Below, one piece after another: positions 16,511-26,030 of a stretch of 64,000 bases of DNA (its first letter is position 1; every line of letters starts with the position of its first letter). The notes under the pieces are model-generated. The model made no database searches, was not told where the DNA came from, and worked only from the letters and a program-made list of their open reading frames with translations. The translations under genes were made by a program, and so were the position numbers. Origin of the DNA: Jeotgalibacillus campisalis (GTDB lineage Bacteria > Bacillota > Bacilli > Bacillales > Jeotgalibacillaceae). The stretch covers positions 486,403 to 550,402 of the forward strand of contig NZ_JXRR01000001.1 in the NCBI RefSeq assembly GCF_000829515.1, in the 5' to 3' direction.

Positions 16511-17356
16511 TCACTCCACTGTATCTTCGATTTCTTCTAATCTCTCAAATTCCAAACCTTCAAAGTCAATCTCTATTATACTAAAATTCACCGCATTAAG
16601 ATAATGTTCTTCCAGGTCTCCGTCTTCCTGCTCAATCGTCATTTTCCAGGCAGGTGTCAGTACTTGTGTCTCAGAGGCTGCATCAATCAACTGAATGATC
16701 GAATAATAGCCAAGTTCAGCTTCAATCACTTCTGAATTCGGTTCTACAGCATTTAGTTTATAATACTCCAAAAAAGCTTCTCGTGGACTAATCAGATCTT
16801 GTTCATCTGGAAACTTTTCGATTGAGCTCATCATCGTTTGTTCATAGGAAACCGCCTGATTCTGATCATTTAAATGAATGACCAGCCGGCCTGTAATATT
16901 ATGAAAAATTGGCATCCCCTCGAACTGCTGATAGTAGATTAAACGCTGCTCATCTTGCTCATAGGTCCAAAACTCGTAGTTTTCTCCGCCTATCACGAAT
17001 TCATTGAGCAGTGCTTCGAGTTCCTCAGGTGACGAAGGATTTGCCACATTAACCGGCTGTGCCAGCTGAGAATCTAATAGGATATTATTTCGTACGGCTC
17101 CTGTCTGCTGCTCTAACCCATTTACATCAATTTCGGTAAATTCGTACGCCTTCGCATTTAAGTAAGGCTGCGGATCTGCTTCATTAGAAAGGCTGTTAAA
17201 GGTAATATTATCTTCTACCAGCCGCTCATCCGGTGACAGAGGAGACCTCAAGGACAGCTGACTGTTTTCGTACTTATCCATAAACAAAATAAATAGAAAT
17301 ACATTTAATACTAAGAATACGATAATAAAAATCGACTTCGTTTTACTCCAATCCAA
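16511..17356 (-). CDS. walI: WalI (YycI), regulator of WalK
   Basis: The 281-residue protein has one N-terminal membrane anchor (IFIIVFLVLNVFLFILF) after MDWSKTKS, then a large extracytoplasmic domain, the layout of YycI. With YycH it binds WalK through the membrane segments and holds the kinase in check in B. subtilis. The start is TTG behind a G-run; homologues begin the same way (MDWNKTK). It overlaps the walH end by 14 bases and the walJ gene follows after six, so it is within the five-gene operon. Confidence 0.94.
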   Translation of the reverse strand: MDWSKTKSIFIIVFLVLNVFLFILFMDKYENSQLSLRSPLSPDERLVEDNITFNSLSNEADPQPYLNAKAYEFTEIDVNGLEQQTGAVRNNILLDSQLAQPVNVANPSSPEELEALLNEFVIGGENYEFWTYEQDEQRLIYYQQFEGMPIFHNITGRLVIHLNDQNQAVSYEQTMMSSIEKFPDEQDLISPREAFLEYYKLNAVEPNSEVIEAELGYYSIIQLIDAASETQVLTPAWKMTIEQEDGDLEEHYLNAVNFSIIEIDFEGLEFERLEEIEDTVE

Positions 17357-18674
17357 CTGGGTCCCCCCCGTCTAACGGGACTCGCTGCCAGCTCCCATTG
17401 TATAAATAAAACCACATCGGTTCGAGCGTATAAAGATCTTCTTCTCTTGTATCCTCGGACATAAAGTAGCCAACCACAACATCCTGAAGCAATGCAGGAT
17501 CATAGTCTTCCCGTTCTTCAATGGCTTCAATTACATCGTATCCGGAAGCAATAGAAGCAGTTTGAGTATTAGAAGGCACTTGGACCTGCATCTCCATGAA
17601 GGACCGGTCGTATTTGTAGATGCGATTTTCTCCCCATTGCATATCGATCTGGGCGATATTTGATTTGCCTTTGTCATTAAAGACCGGCAGACCCTGGACA
17701 TGCATCCGGTAGGTAACGCGGTGAGACACTATGTCAAGATTGTATAAATAATACGTATCAGTCCAGCCTTTATGCTCATTTATAAAACGCTGGCTTTTCT
17801 GAAGCAAATCAGCGGGACCTGCCGGGATGGTCGACCTGCCGACTGAAGGATTCACATAATTGATGACTTTTGCCCCGTCGTCTACTTCCATTAAACTTGA
17901 CTGATCGAAGTACTGTTTCTTATTCGAACTGATGGAATTCACATCTACATCATTTACGTCCTGAAATAAGGCATTTCGGAACTGCAGCTCACTTATCTCA
18001 TCCATCACATAATTGTATTGCAATACTTCGTTCGATGCCTGCGGAAGATAAAGCAGCCTATTGTCCGCACGGTATTCAAAATGTGCCGGGTATTTCTCCT
18101 CTGCATTTTCGACAGTCGCTTCATTAAACGATTCAAATTCCTCCCGCTCAACTTTTGCTTCAAATACTCGTCTATCATCATATGAAACGAAGTAGACTGT
18201 AAAAGTAGTGTTCTCCCGCTCCGGCATCTTGACGACCATCCGGTCAAATGTGGCATCCGGGAGCTGAGAAACTTCAAAGTTAAGAACATCCTGATACATA
18301 GTGAATGGAACTTGTGCTGGAAATATAATTTCGATCCGATTTGATCCGTGAACAACTTCTTCAAACTCTTCTTCATTCAGCGACGTGTTTTCCCTTAAGT
18401 TAAAAAGGCTCCACTCCTGCATCAATGTACCGATTTCATTCATTTCATTCCCGCTTGAGGTGCCGCGGATCGTTTCATCGCCGTGGACTAAAAAACGGCT
18501 CGGTTTGATTAACTCTTTATTGGTTCGTTCGTCTGCAATGGCTATATCCACTGTAGATGCTGGCTGCTCGATTGCGTCAAGCGGAGGCTGATACGACCAG
18601 ATATTCCATGTCAAAAGACCGCTAAGAATCACGAGAAGAGTCAGCAATATGGATTTGAACAATTCAATATTCAT
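17343..18674 (-). CDS. walH: WalH (YycH), regulator of WalK
   Basis: The 443-residue protein has one N-terminal membrane segment (IELFKSILLTLLVILSGLLTWNIW, then SYQPPLD) and a long extracytoplasmic part, matching YycH in length and layout. It works with WalI on WalK at the membrane. I prefer the ATG at 18674, whose ATGA overlaps the walK stop codon; an upstream in-frame GTG at 18680 is possible. The overlap predicts translational coupling and similar amounts of the kinase and its regulator. Confidence 0.94.
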   Translation of the reverse strand: MNIELFKSILLTLLVILSGLLTWNIWSYQPPLDAIEQPASTVDIAIADERTNKELIKPSRFLVHGDETIRGTSSGNEMNEIGTLMQEWSLFNLRENTSLNEEEFEEVVHGSNRIEIIFPAQVPFTMYQDVLNFEVSQLPDATFDRMVVKMPERENTTFTVYFVSYDDRRVFEAKVEREEFESFNEATVENAEEKYPAHFEYRADNRLLYLPQASNEVLQYNYVMDEISELQFRNALFQDVNDVDVNSISSNKKQYFDQSSLMEVDDGAKVINYVNPSVGRSTIPAGPADLLQKSQRFINEHKGWTDTYYLYNLDIVSHRVTYRMHVQGLPVFNDKGKSNIAQIDMQWGENRIYKYDRSFMEMQVQVPSNTQTASIASGYDVIEAIEEREDYDPALLQDVVVGYFMSEDTREEDLYTLEPMWFYLYNGSWQRVPLDGGDPVGLE

Positions 18675-20545
18675 GACCACTCATCCTCATTTGTGGGATC
18701 GTATGGAAGCGTAAAGTAAATGGTCGTGCCTCTTCCTTCCACACTTGATGCCCAGATTCTGCCGCCGTGTGCTGTAATCATCTCTTTGGCAATCGCAAGT
18801 CCCAGACCGGTGCCGCCCAGCTGCCTTGTCCGTGCTTTATCAACCCTGTAAAAGCGCTCGAAAATATTTTTAACGTTTTCCCTTGGGATCCCCATCCCCT
18901 GGTCGGCCACACTGACAACGATTTCTTTTTCTCTTTCCTTTTTCTCCACTTTAAATCGGAGCTGTCCGCCGTCAGGAGAGTACTTCAGGGCATTTGAAAT
19001 AATATTATCGAGCACCTGCGTCATTTTATCTGTATCGATTTCCACATACAGCAATTCATTTGGCAGCTTTGTTTTAAACGTTACATTTTGAGATCTTCCC
19101 ATTTCAAAACGGTCAATAATCCGCTGAAAGAAATCAATAAAGTTAACCCAGTCTTTATTTAAGCGATAATCCCTGCTGTCCATCTTCGACAATTGAAGAA
19201 GATCATTGACGAGCCGGATCATGCGTTCTGTTTCCGTTTGTGTAACATTTAAAAATTGGGGCGCTATCTCTTTATCCTCCCATGCCCCTTCTGCAAGGGC
19301 TTCGAGGTAGCTTCTCATGGTTGTCAGCGGTGTTCTTAATTCATGCGAAACATTGGCAACAAATTCCCGTCGTTCCGCATCAATTTTTTCCTGCTCCGTG
19401 ATATCGTGCAGCACAGCAATCAGGCCGTTCACAAAGCCTGTTTCCTTTTGGATAATGGAGAAATTAGCACGAAGTACATAAGGACGGCCCGGTGTACTGA
19501 AATTTAAAATCACCGAATCCTTTTGATTAAGAAGGTCATCAAACGTAAATTCCTCCTCCACTCCAAGCAGATCTGTAATGGATTGAGAGAGCACTGTTTC
19601 ACGTGAAACATTCAACAGTCCGGCTGCCGGGTCATTGATTAATATGACACGGCCTCTCCGATCTGTCGCAATTACGCCGTCTGTCATGAAGGAAAGAACA
19701 GACGAAAGCTTTCTTCTTTCTCCTTCTGTCGTTGCCTGTGCTTCCTGAAGCCTTTTCGTCAGGTTATTGAAGGTGATCGCCAGCTGGCCAATTTCATCGT
19801 AGCCATACACTTTTACTTTCCTTGAAAAATTTCCTTTTGACATAGCCAGTGCCTGTTTTCTCATTTCTGAGATAGGACGGGTGATCGTCTGGGCAAGCAG
19901 AACACCGAGAATCGCTGTGATCACAAGAGAGATCGCTGTACCCCCAGCCAAAATACTATTGATATCATTCATTTGTGTATAGACTTTCTCCACCTTGGAT
20001 TCAATATAGACGGATCCAATTACTTCCCCGTTGACATTGGAGATTAAAGGAGACGTCACCACCCATATGCGGCCGAGATCCGGGTCATCCTGATCAACGA
20101 ATGTCTGATTGGGTTTTATCTCCGTGCCTGCTCCAACGCCGTCGAGTGCTTCCTGCACAAGAGAATCCGTCATTCTCTGACCAATAACCGGTTCATTATT
20201 TTCGTCAGAAGACCAGGCACCGATGATTCTGCTGCGTGCATCCACTACTCTTACTTCATTAATATCATCCGAATCCAGCCCTCTCAGCAGCACTTCAATG
20301 GTACTGGCAAGCGGCCCGTCTTCTTCTGTCCGGTTCCCCTGAATATCTGCATCCAATTCTTCAATCACGCTGTATTCGAGTGGGCCGAGCCGGTCAATAA
20401 TTGATTCAGTAAAATTAGTAACCAGTGTTTCTTCCAGTTCACGGACGAAATATACCCCTATTATCTGCATCGCAAGTGCGATCAGCAACACATAAATTAA
20501 CACAAACTTCAGGTGAATTGAGCGAAAAAATCCAACCTTTCTCAT
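18671..20545 (-). CDS. walK: WalK (YycG) sensor histidine kinase
   Basis: The 624-residue kinase has the full WalK architecture: membrane segment at ~12-32, an extracytoplasmic Cache-like domain to ~182, second membrane segment (~200-220), HAMP, PAS (~275-380), then the phospho-acceptor H401 in NVSHELRTPLTTMRSY and a HATPase domain with NALKYSPDGG, DQGMGIP and GGTGLGLAIAK. It controls autolysin and cell-wall genes through WalR, and is essential in B. subtilis. It starts five bases after walR. A perfect parS sequence lies inside the coding region at 19595-19610. Confidence 0.97.
   Translation of the reverse strand: MRKVGFFRSIHLKFVLIYVLLIALAMQIIGVYFVRELEETLVTNFTESIIDRLGPLEYSVIEELDADIQGNRTEEDGPLASTIEVLLRGLDSDDINEVRVVDARSRIIGAWSSDENNEPVIGQRMTDSLVQEALDGVGAGTEIKPNQTFVDQDDPDLGRIWVVTSPLISNVNGEVIGSVYIESKVEKVYTQMNDINSILAGGTAISLVITAILGVLLAQTITRPISEMRKQALAMSKGNFSRKVKVYGYDEIGQLAITFNNLTKRLQEAQATTEGERRKLSSVLSFMTDGVIATDRRGRVILINDPAAGLLNVSRETVLSQSITDLLGVEEEFTFDDLLNQKDSVILNFSTPGRPYVLRANFSIIQKETGFVNGLIAVLHDITEQEKIDAERREFVANVSHELRTPLTTMRSYLEALAEGAWEDKEIAPQFLNVTQTETERMIRLVNDLLQLSKMDSRDYRLNKDWVNFIDFFQRIIDRFEMGRSQNVTFKTKLPNELLYVEIDTDKMTQVLDNIISNALKYSPDGGQLRFKVEKKEREKEIVVSVADQGMGIPRENVKNIFERFYRVDKARTRQLGGTGLGLAIAKEMITAHGGRIWASSVEGRGTTIYFTLPYDPTNEDEWS
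19595..19610. promoter_or_regulatory. parS site within walK
   Basis: TGTTTCACGTGAAACA is a perfect 16-base palindrome identical to the consensus ParB (Spo0J) site. It lies about 30 kb left of oriC, inside the PAS region of walK. ParB spreads from such sites to organise and segregate the origin. Confidence 0.88.
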
Positions 20546-20550
20546 TCACA

Positions 20551-21258
20551 CTACTCCTGATCCGGGTTTCTCAAATAATATCCAACGCCGCGCCGCGTAA
20601 CGATCCAGGCAGGATGACTTGGATTATCTTCAATTTTCTCGCGCAGACGTCGAACCGTCACATCGACCGTTCGCACATCGCCGTAATAATCATAGCCCCA
20701 TACGGTTTGCAATAAATGCTCACGCGTCATCACTTGGCCAATATGCTTGGACAAATAATGAAGCAGCTCAAATTCCCGGTGCGTTAACTCGATCGTATCT
20801 CCTCGCTTTGAAACGATATAAGCATCCGGATGGATCGTAAGTGCACCTACTTCAATTTCATTGGTCTCGTTTTCTTCAAGCTGGCCTTTCAGCGCCTGGT
20901 GGCGGCGCAGATTCGCCTTTACCCGTGCAACTAACTCTCTAGTACTAAACGGTTTTGTCACGTAGTCATCTGCGCCTAATTCAAGACCCAGCACTTTATC
21001 AATTTCCGAATCTTTAGCCGTCAGCATAATAATTGGCATTTCAAACGTTTTACGCACTTCCCGGCATACTTCCATTCCATCTCGGCTTGGCAGCATAATA
21101 TCAAGCAGAATCAAATCCGGTTTAATTTCATTTACCTTCGCTATCGCTTCATCCCCATCATAAGCGCAATGAACCTCGTATCCTTCTTTTTTCAAATTAA
21201 ATTGAAGAATATCTGCAATTGGCTTTTCATCATCGACTACTAATATCTTTTTATCCAT
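20551..21258 (-). CDS. walR: WalR (YycF) response regulator
   Basis: The 235-residue protein is an OmpR/PhoB-type regulator: a receiver domain with acidic pocket D9-D10, phospho-acceptor D53 in [11 protein letters not shown]80-region MLTAKDSE and K102-region [11 protein letters not shown], then a winged-helix domain ending [18 protein letters not shown] and RGVGYYLR. WalR controls peptidoglycan hydrolase genes at TGTWAH-N5-TGTWAH sites. AAAGGAG precedes the ATG. It is the first gene of walRKHIJ. It differs from its neighbours in no obvious way. Confidence 0.98.
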   Translation of the reverse strand: MDKKILVVDDEKPIADILQFNLKKEGYEVHCAYDGDEAIAKVNEIKPDLILLDIMLPSRDGMEVCREVRKTFEMPIIMLTAKDSEIDKVLGLELGADDYVTKPFSTRELVARVKANLRRHQALKGQLEENETNEIEVGALTIHPDAYIVSKRGDTIELTHREFELLHYLSKHIGQVMTREHLLQTVWGYDYYGDVRTVDVTVRRLREKIEDNPSHPAWIVTRRGVGYYLRNPDQE

Positions 21259-21511
21259 ATTATCGAGCTCCTTTAACTATCGTCTCTATTACCACTATTG
21301 ATTCATTTAACATTCAGATAAAAAACAAACGCGTGTATAGTTAATGTATCATGTTACTCTATATAATTCACTCTATTAGAGAAACCGTTTCAGTAAATGT
21401 GACGATTAAGACGCTCGATTGTTTCATAATGTACATCATTTTTCATACATAGACAGGCTCGTATACTATCTCGCTAGTAAGTTTTGAAACGAGCCGAGAG
21501 GTTCTTCAAAA

Positions 21512-21531
21512 ACTATTTCCTTGGAAATAGT
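21512..21531. promoter_or_regulatory. Inverted repeat upstream of walR
   Basis: ACTATTTCC-TT-GGAAATAGT has perfect nine-base arms. It is preceded by AGTTTTGAA paired with TTCAAAAACT over 16 bases. The two-base gap is too short for an RNA hairpin, so a protein operator is more likely. The 21259-21596 stretch also holds the terminator of the M23 gene; I could not single out a convincing walR promoter. Confidence 0.4.
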
Positions 21532-21555
21532 CAGCAAATAATCTTCTTCCTATAA

Positions 21556-21584
21556 GAAAAACCCCTGACCTTATGAGTCAGAGG
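21556..21584 (-). terminator. Terminator of the M23 peptidase gene
   Basis: On the minus strand CCTCTGAC pairs with GTCAGGGG over a seven-base loop, followed by five T. It starts about a dozen bases after the stop codon. Confidence 0.8.
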
Positions 21585-21596
21585 ATTCAACTAAAA

Positions 21597-23051
21597 TCAC
21601 TCTAAATAATCCATTGGGTTTTGCAGTTCTCCATTCGAATACACTTCAAAATGAAGATGGATCCCTGTAGAAAAACCAGTGTTTCCCATCAATCCGAGAG
21701 ATTCTCCCTGCTTAACGATTTGTCCCTTCTTCACATCCACTTTATCTAAATGAGCATAGATCGTTCGCAGTCCGTTATTGTGATCAACCACAACTTTATT
21801 TCCATAGTCACCTTCATATCCGGCTGAAATAACGGTGCCATTATCAACGGTCTTAATCGTATAATCATCCGGCTGTGCGATATCGATTCCTTTGTGATGC
21901 TTGCCCCAGCGAGGTCCCTGGTGGCTGGAAATATATCCTCCATTTGTGGGCCAAATAAGCGACCCGGTCCCTTTAGAAGGTATTTCCTTCGATCCTTCTG
22001 CGACGATTTCCGGCAAAGGTTCATCAATCACATCTTCATCCTTGACGGTTTGTGACTTCTGCTTCCCATCTTCTTCATGGGTATGAAGAGTATACTCTTT
22101 TTCACCATCGCTGCCTTTTTGCTTCACTCGTGTTTCTCCTACCAATAAATCCTTATCCTTCACCACTTTTTTTTCATAAGGAATTTGCTCAGTAACCCGT
22201 TCTTCTGTTTTGACACTCACGGTTATTCCTTCTATAGACTTATTCACATTCACGTCTGTTCCGGGCTTTAACGCGGTCATTTGCTCAAGATCGGGATTCA
22301 GCTCAGCCAACTCTTCCTCTGTCATGTCAAATTTTTCAGCAATTTTCTCCGATGTATCTCCCTTTTCTGTTTTATAGGAAATTTCTTTTTTAGTTCCTTT
22401 TTTTAATTTTTCTGCTGCCTTTTCTGCAGAAAGGATTTTCTCAGGTGCCACCTCAGCTTCAATCGCCTTATCAAATCCTTTTAGTCGAATATCTGTAATT
22501 CTTGCCTCTCCTGTATCTAATTCACTCGCAGACTCAGACTGGTCTTGTAAGGAAGATAACTCTTCTTCCGAGACTACCGTCTTTTTTACAAGCTTAAGTG
22601 CTTTTTCTGCAACTTTTTCATCCGCAACATACGCGATCGTTTCTCCGTCAACCTGCAATGCTTTTGCATCTGCTTTAAAAACGGCTGTATCCTCTAGTTG
22701 ATTAAGAACCTTCTCATTTTCTTCACGTGCTTCAAATACGCGTTCAGGGATTAAAGCAAGTTCTTCTTGCATGATCACGTCTGCAGACAAAGCATATTCA
22801 TCTTTTAATTCTATCTTTTTGCTCTTGACCCATTTCAATATAGGGTCCTTTTCTGATACAGCTCCAATATACGAATCTCCTGAGTAAACATGATACAGCT
22901 TCTCAAGCCCCTGCTCATCATGATCCTTTGCCACAGCGCCATGTATTGTAAAAACACTAAATAAAATGATAGACATCATGCTTCCTATCATCCTGTTCTT
23001 TGAAATACTATATAAAGAAAAGATTTTTACCTGTGATTTATTCGTGCTCAT
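21597..23051 (-). CDS. Secreted LysM-G5-M23 peptidoglycan endopeptidase
   Basis: The 484-residue protein has an N-terminal signal/anchor segment (IGSMMSIILFSVFTIHGAVA), a LysM-like cell-wall domain (~233-278: YKTEKGDTSEKIAEKFDMTE), a G5 domain (~280-355), and a C-terminal M23 metallopeptidase with HHKGIDI, NNGLRTIYAHLDKV and HLHFEVYSNG carrying the zinc and catalytic His residues. It should cut peptide cross-links in peptidoglycan. AAGGAG lies eight bases before the ATG. It lies directly upstream of walR, and a near-match to a WalR site is found ahead of it, so it is a plausible WalR target. Confidence 0.92.
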   Translation of the reverse strand: MSTNKSQVKIFSLYSISKNRMIGSMMSIILFSVFTIHGAVAKDHDEQGLEKLYHVYSGDSYIGAVSEKDPILKWVKSKKIELKDEYALSADVIMQEELALIPERVFEAREENEKVLNQLEDTAVFKADAKALQVDGETIAYVADEKVAEKALKLVKKTVVSEEELSSLQDQSESASELDTGEARITDIRLKGFDKAIEAEVAPEKILSAEKAAEKLKKGTKKEISYKTEKGDTSEKIAEKFDMTEEELAELNPDLEQMTALKPGTDVNVNKSIEGITVSVKTEERVTEQIPYEKKVVKDKDLLVGETRVKQKGSDGEKEYTLHTHEEDGKQKSQTVKDEDVIDEPLPEIVAEGSKEIPSKGTGSLIWPTNGGYISSHQGPRWGKHHKGIDIAQPDDYTIKTVDNGTVISAGYEGDYGNKVVVDHNNGLRTIYAHLDKVDVKKGQIVKQGESLGLMGNTGFSTGIHLHFEVYSNGELQNPMDYLE

Positions 23052-23180
23052 TTGGTGCTCCTTCCGCTTTTCATGAAAGTAAGATTAGAACCAGTAATTA
23101 TTACCAATTTACTAGTTCTTTGTTTTTACACCAACTCAATGTATCACATAAAAAAAAGAAAAAAAGGACTGCAGAAGAAC

Positions 23181-23197
23181 TGTAAAGGAAATGTAGT
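23181..23197 (+). promoter_or_regulatory. Candidate WalR binding site
   Basis: TGTAAA-N5-TGTAGT differs by one base in the second half from the WalR consensus TGTWAH-N5-TGTWAH. It lies about 130 bases upstream of the M23 peptidase start, in opposite orientation to the gene. Confidence 0.4.
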
Positions 23198-23302
23198 ATT
23201 CAATAGAAATGTTGGAAAGAGAGGGAACTAAATTCAAGGAAAGAGTTGTCTGTGCAGGGGCTGACAGGGGAGAATGGCGGGACATTCCAGAAAGCATCGC
23301 AT

Positions 23303-23335
23303 AAAAAAAGATACGCTATGATGATAGCGTATCTT
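23303..23335 (-). terminator. Terminator of the tRNA operon
   Basis: AAGATACGCTA pairs perfectly with TAGCGTATCTT; on the minus strand it is followed by a T-run. It lies three bases after the tRNA-Phe gene. Confidence 0.88.
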
Positions 23336-23337
23336 GA

Positions 23338-23410
23338 TGGCTTTGGACGGAATCGAACCGCCGACACATGGATTTTCAGTCCATTGCTCTACCGACTGAG
23401 CTACAAAGCC
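23338..23410 (-). tRNA. tRNA-Phe (GAA)
   Basis: Seventy-three bases fold as a cloverleaf: acceptor GGCTTTG with CAAAGCC, T-loop GGTTCGATTCC, anticodon GAA in GACTGAAAATCC. The 3' CCA is not encoded. It is the last of four tRNA genes. Confidence 0.95.
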
Positions 23411-23469
23411 TTAAAAATATGAAATGTTCTGCTTTCGATCTGATATCTGAGCAGCGATCAAATCAAAAA

Positions 23470-23545
23470 TGGCGGTCCCGACCGGGATCGAACCGGCGAT
23501 CTCCTGCGTGACAGGCAGGCATGTTAACCGCTACACCACGGGACC
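23470..23545 (-). tRNA. tRNA-Asp (GTC)
   Basis: Acceptor GGTCCCG pairs with CGGGACC, discriminator G and an encoded CCA. The anticodon loop CCTGTCACG carries GTC and the T-loop reads GGTTCGATCCC. Confidence 0.95.
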
Positions 23546-23552
23546 TTGATAA

Positions 23553-23626
<74 letters not shown>

Positions 23627-23662
23627 TCAATATCGGCTTAGATTAAGCCTGTGTAAATAATA

Positions 23663-23737
23663 TGGTGACCCGTACGGGATTCGAACCCGTGTTACCGCCG
23701 TGAAAGGGCGGTGTCTTAACCGCTTGACCAACGGGCC
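23663..23737 (-). tRNA. tRNA-Glu (TTC)
   Basis: The first gene of the tRNA cluster. It begins GGCCCGT, has anticodon TTC in CCCTTTCACGG, T-loop GGTTCGAATCC, and an encoded CCA. The order Glu-fMet-Asp-Phe next to purA and walR resembles the trnY region of B. subtilis. Confidence 0.95.
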
Positions 23738-23767
23738 ATTTGTTACAATTCCTTAACAACGAATCTA

Positions 23768-23797
23768 AATATACCATAACCGTTTTTATAAAGACAA
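23768..23797 (-). promoter_or_regulatory. Promoter of the tRNA operon
   Basis: On the minus strand TTGTCT and TATATT are separated by 18 bases, about 30 bases ahead of tRNA-Glu. Confidence 0.5.
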
Positions 23798-23965
23798 TGT
23801 TTTTTTAAAAAACTTTTTTATTTTTAGCTTTATCATGGCCCCTGCTCTTTGAAGTATACGAAATTTCTTCAAACTAATTGACAGAAATTTGAGTATTTCA
23901 ATCCATTTCCCTCTGCAATCCTATATACTTAAAAAATGAATTTGTTTAGAACTGGAGGGATCTGC

Positions 23966-25003
23966 ATGTCTATTCTTTTCCGGCTATGGAAACAGCTATC
24001 GGAAATGGATTTTCGGGTTATTTCGATTTTGTCTGCTTTTATTATCCTATTTGGCACATTTTCAGTACATATGATTGAACCCGAAACGTTTCCGACATTG
24101 TTTGATAGCTTTTGGTGGACGATGACGACCGTAACGACTGTAGGATATGGAGATTTTTTCCCTGTGACAGTCCCCGGCCGCTTAGTCGGAATTTTTCTTT
24201 TTATCTTTGGTATTGGATTGATCGGGGTGCTTATCGGGAAAATTGTCGAAGCAGCAAGCACCTATCAACGTTTGAAAAAGGAGGGACGCCTTATGTATAA
24301 GAAGTCCGGGCATTTTGTTTACATTGGCTGGTCGAAAAAAACCGAACAGGCGATAAAAGAAATTTTCAACCATGATCCAAAAGCTGCGATCGTACTCATT
24401 GATCACTTACCTGAGACACCCATTTCTCATGATCACATTCATTTTATAAGCGGAGACCCTACAGATGAAGAAACACTGCTTAAAAGTAATGTTTTAGAAG
24501 CTAAACGAGTTGCGATTTTTTCTGATCCTGCGATCGATGAATCGGTTTTACAGGATGGTAAAAGTCTGCTTATTGCTTCCGCTGTCGAAGCATTATCTCT
24601 TCAGCACAACCAGGATATTCAAACCGTTGTGGAAATCAGTGAAGAAAGACATATCTCCAAATTCAACCATATTCGTGTGGATGATTTTATATTATCAGAT
24701 GACTCGGTTTCTCTTCTTATGGCAAAAGCCACGCTTCAGCCGGGAACCACGACCATTTTCAGACAGCTATTGAGCAAGAAATTCGGAAATAATATTCACA
24801 TCTTAAAATCCAAGTCAACATGGAAAACCTACCGGGATGCTTCACAGCGACTGCTCGATGATGGCGCGGTCTTAATTGCAGTAAATGAAGACATGGATTT
24901 CAGACAGGCGATTCAGAAAAAGCTGACAGAAGAGGATACTCTATACGTTATCTGTCATGATTCTACATTTGAAAAACTTAAGGCGATTTACAAGACGGAG
25001 TAA
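23966..25003 (+). CDS. Two-TM potassium channel with RCK domain (YugO-like)
   Basis: The 345-residue protein has two membrane segments (~20-42 and ~73-95) around a pore helix with the K+ selectivity filter TTVGYGDFFP. It is followed by a cytoplasmic RCK/TrkA-N domain beginning GHFVYIGWSKKTEQAIKEI, and a C-terminal half repeating the fold. This is the layout of MthK/YugO-type K+ channels. I chose the ATG at 23966 with TGGAGGG ahead; ten extra upstream codons lack a site. It starts a run of three plus-strand genes inserted between the tRNA cluster and purA, running against the replication fork. Confidence 0.9.
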   Translation: MSILFRLWKQLSEMDFRVISILSAFIILFGTFSVHMIEPETFPTLFDSFWWTMTTVTTVGYGDFFPVTVPGRLVGIFLFIFGIGLIGVLIGKIVEAASTYQRLKKEGRLMYKKSGHFVYIGWSKKTEQAIKEIFNHDPKAAIVLIDHLPETPISHDHIHFISGDPTDEETLLKSNVLEAKRVAIFSDPAIDESVLQDGKSLLIASAVEALSLQHNQDIQTVVEISEERHISKFNHIRVDDFILSDDSVSLLMAKATLQPGTTTIFRQLLSKKFGNNIHILKSKSTWKTYRDASQRLLDDGAVLIAVNEDMDFRQAIQKKLTEEDTLYVICHDSTFEKLKAIYKTE

Positions 25004-25109
25004 AACAGCTCCGTCTTTTATATTGCTTAAAAAAACAGTACAATTCTTCTATCTTTTTCATTTTCCTATATACTAATAGATACTCATTACTATAAAGGGG
25101 GAATGTCCA

Positions 25110-26021
25110 TTGGTAAGAAAACATTTATTCAAAAAGCTTCCCGCTCCTTCTCCTCGTCGCAGCCAGCATAAGACTCTTTCCTATCAGTCTATTTTAAGGC
25201 GATCCACTTTTATTATTCTCGGTGCCCTGTTGATGGCGGTCGGCCTGGAGCTGTTTCTTGTTCCAAATCAGGTGTTAGATGGCGGCATCGTCGGTATTTC
25301 CATTATTCTCTCCTATTTAACTGGATGGAAATTAGGCGTGTTTATTTTTGTGCTAAACATTCCATTTTTCTTTATTGGCTACAAACAGATTGGAAAAACG
25401 TTTGCCTTGTCTACTCTGCTTGGCATCAGTGTTTTGTCAGTAGGTACGTTTCTTTTGCATTCGATTCCCGTTTTTACAGATGACCTTTTACTCGCCACAG
25501 TTTTTGGCGGCATTATATTGGGGATGGGCGTTGGAATTGTCATCCGGTATGGAGGTTCTCTTGATGGGACGGAAATATTAGCTATATTATTTAACAAGAA
25601 CAGTCCCTTTTCTGTTGGAGAAATTATCATGTTCTTTAACTTCTTTATCTTCATATTAGCAGGCTTTGTTTTTGAATGGGATCGCGCAATGTATTCGGCT
25701 ATGACCTATTTTATCGCTTTTAAAACGATTGATATCGTCATACAAGGAATCGATGAATCAAAGTCCGCATGGATTATCAGTGATAATTTTGAGGAAATCG
25801 GTCAGGCAATCATTGATCGTCTCGGGCGGGGAGTCACCTACTTAAATGGAGAAGGGGCTTATACCGGAGATGACAAAAAGGTCATATTTTGTGTGATTAC
25901 CCGATTAGAAGAAGCAAAACTGAAGGGTATTGTAGAAGATATCGATCCTTCTGCATTTCTCGCAGTTGGCAGTATCGCGGAAGTGCGCGGGGGACGCTTT
26001 AAAAAGAAAGCGATTCATTAG
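25110..26021 (+). CDS. YitT family membrane protein (DUF161/DUF2179)
   Basis: The 303-residue protein has a basic N-terminus, five or six membrane segments with the YitT signatures LVPNQVLDGGIVGISIIL, GIILGMGVGIVIRYGGSLDGTEILA, and then a soluble DUF2179 domain (GRGVTYLNGEGAYTGDDKKVIFCVITRLE) that forms a ferredoxin-like fold. The transported substrate or role of the family is not established. Translation starts at TTG, eight bases after a run of G; the nearby ATG at 25103 is in a different frame. Confidence 0.93.
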   Translation: MVRKHLFKKLPAPSPRRSQHKTLSYQSILRRSTFIILGALLMAVGLELFLVPNQVLDGGIVGISIILSYLTGWKLGVFIFVLNIPFFFIGYKQIGKTFALSTLLGISVLSVGTFLLHSIPVFTDDLLLATVFGGIILGMGVGIVIRYGGSLDGTEILAILFNKNSPFSVGEIIMFFNFFIFILAGFVFEWDRAMYSAMTYFIAFKTIDIVIQGIDESKSAWIISDNFEEIGQAIIDRLGRGVTYLNGEGAYTGDDKKVIFCVITRLEEAKLKGIVEDIDPSAFLAVGSIAEVRGGRFKKKAIH

Positions 26022-26030
26022 TTTTTCCCT

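Noticed and set aside
23741..23965. Riboswitch ahead of the K+ channel gene
   Set aside because: The leader is short and AT-rich, with no conserved ydaO-type or other riboswitch core visible.
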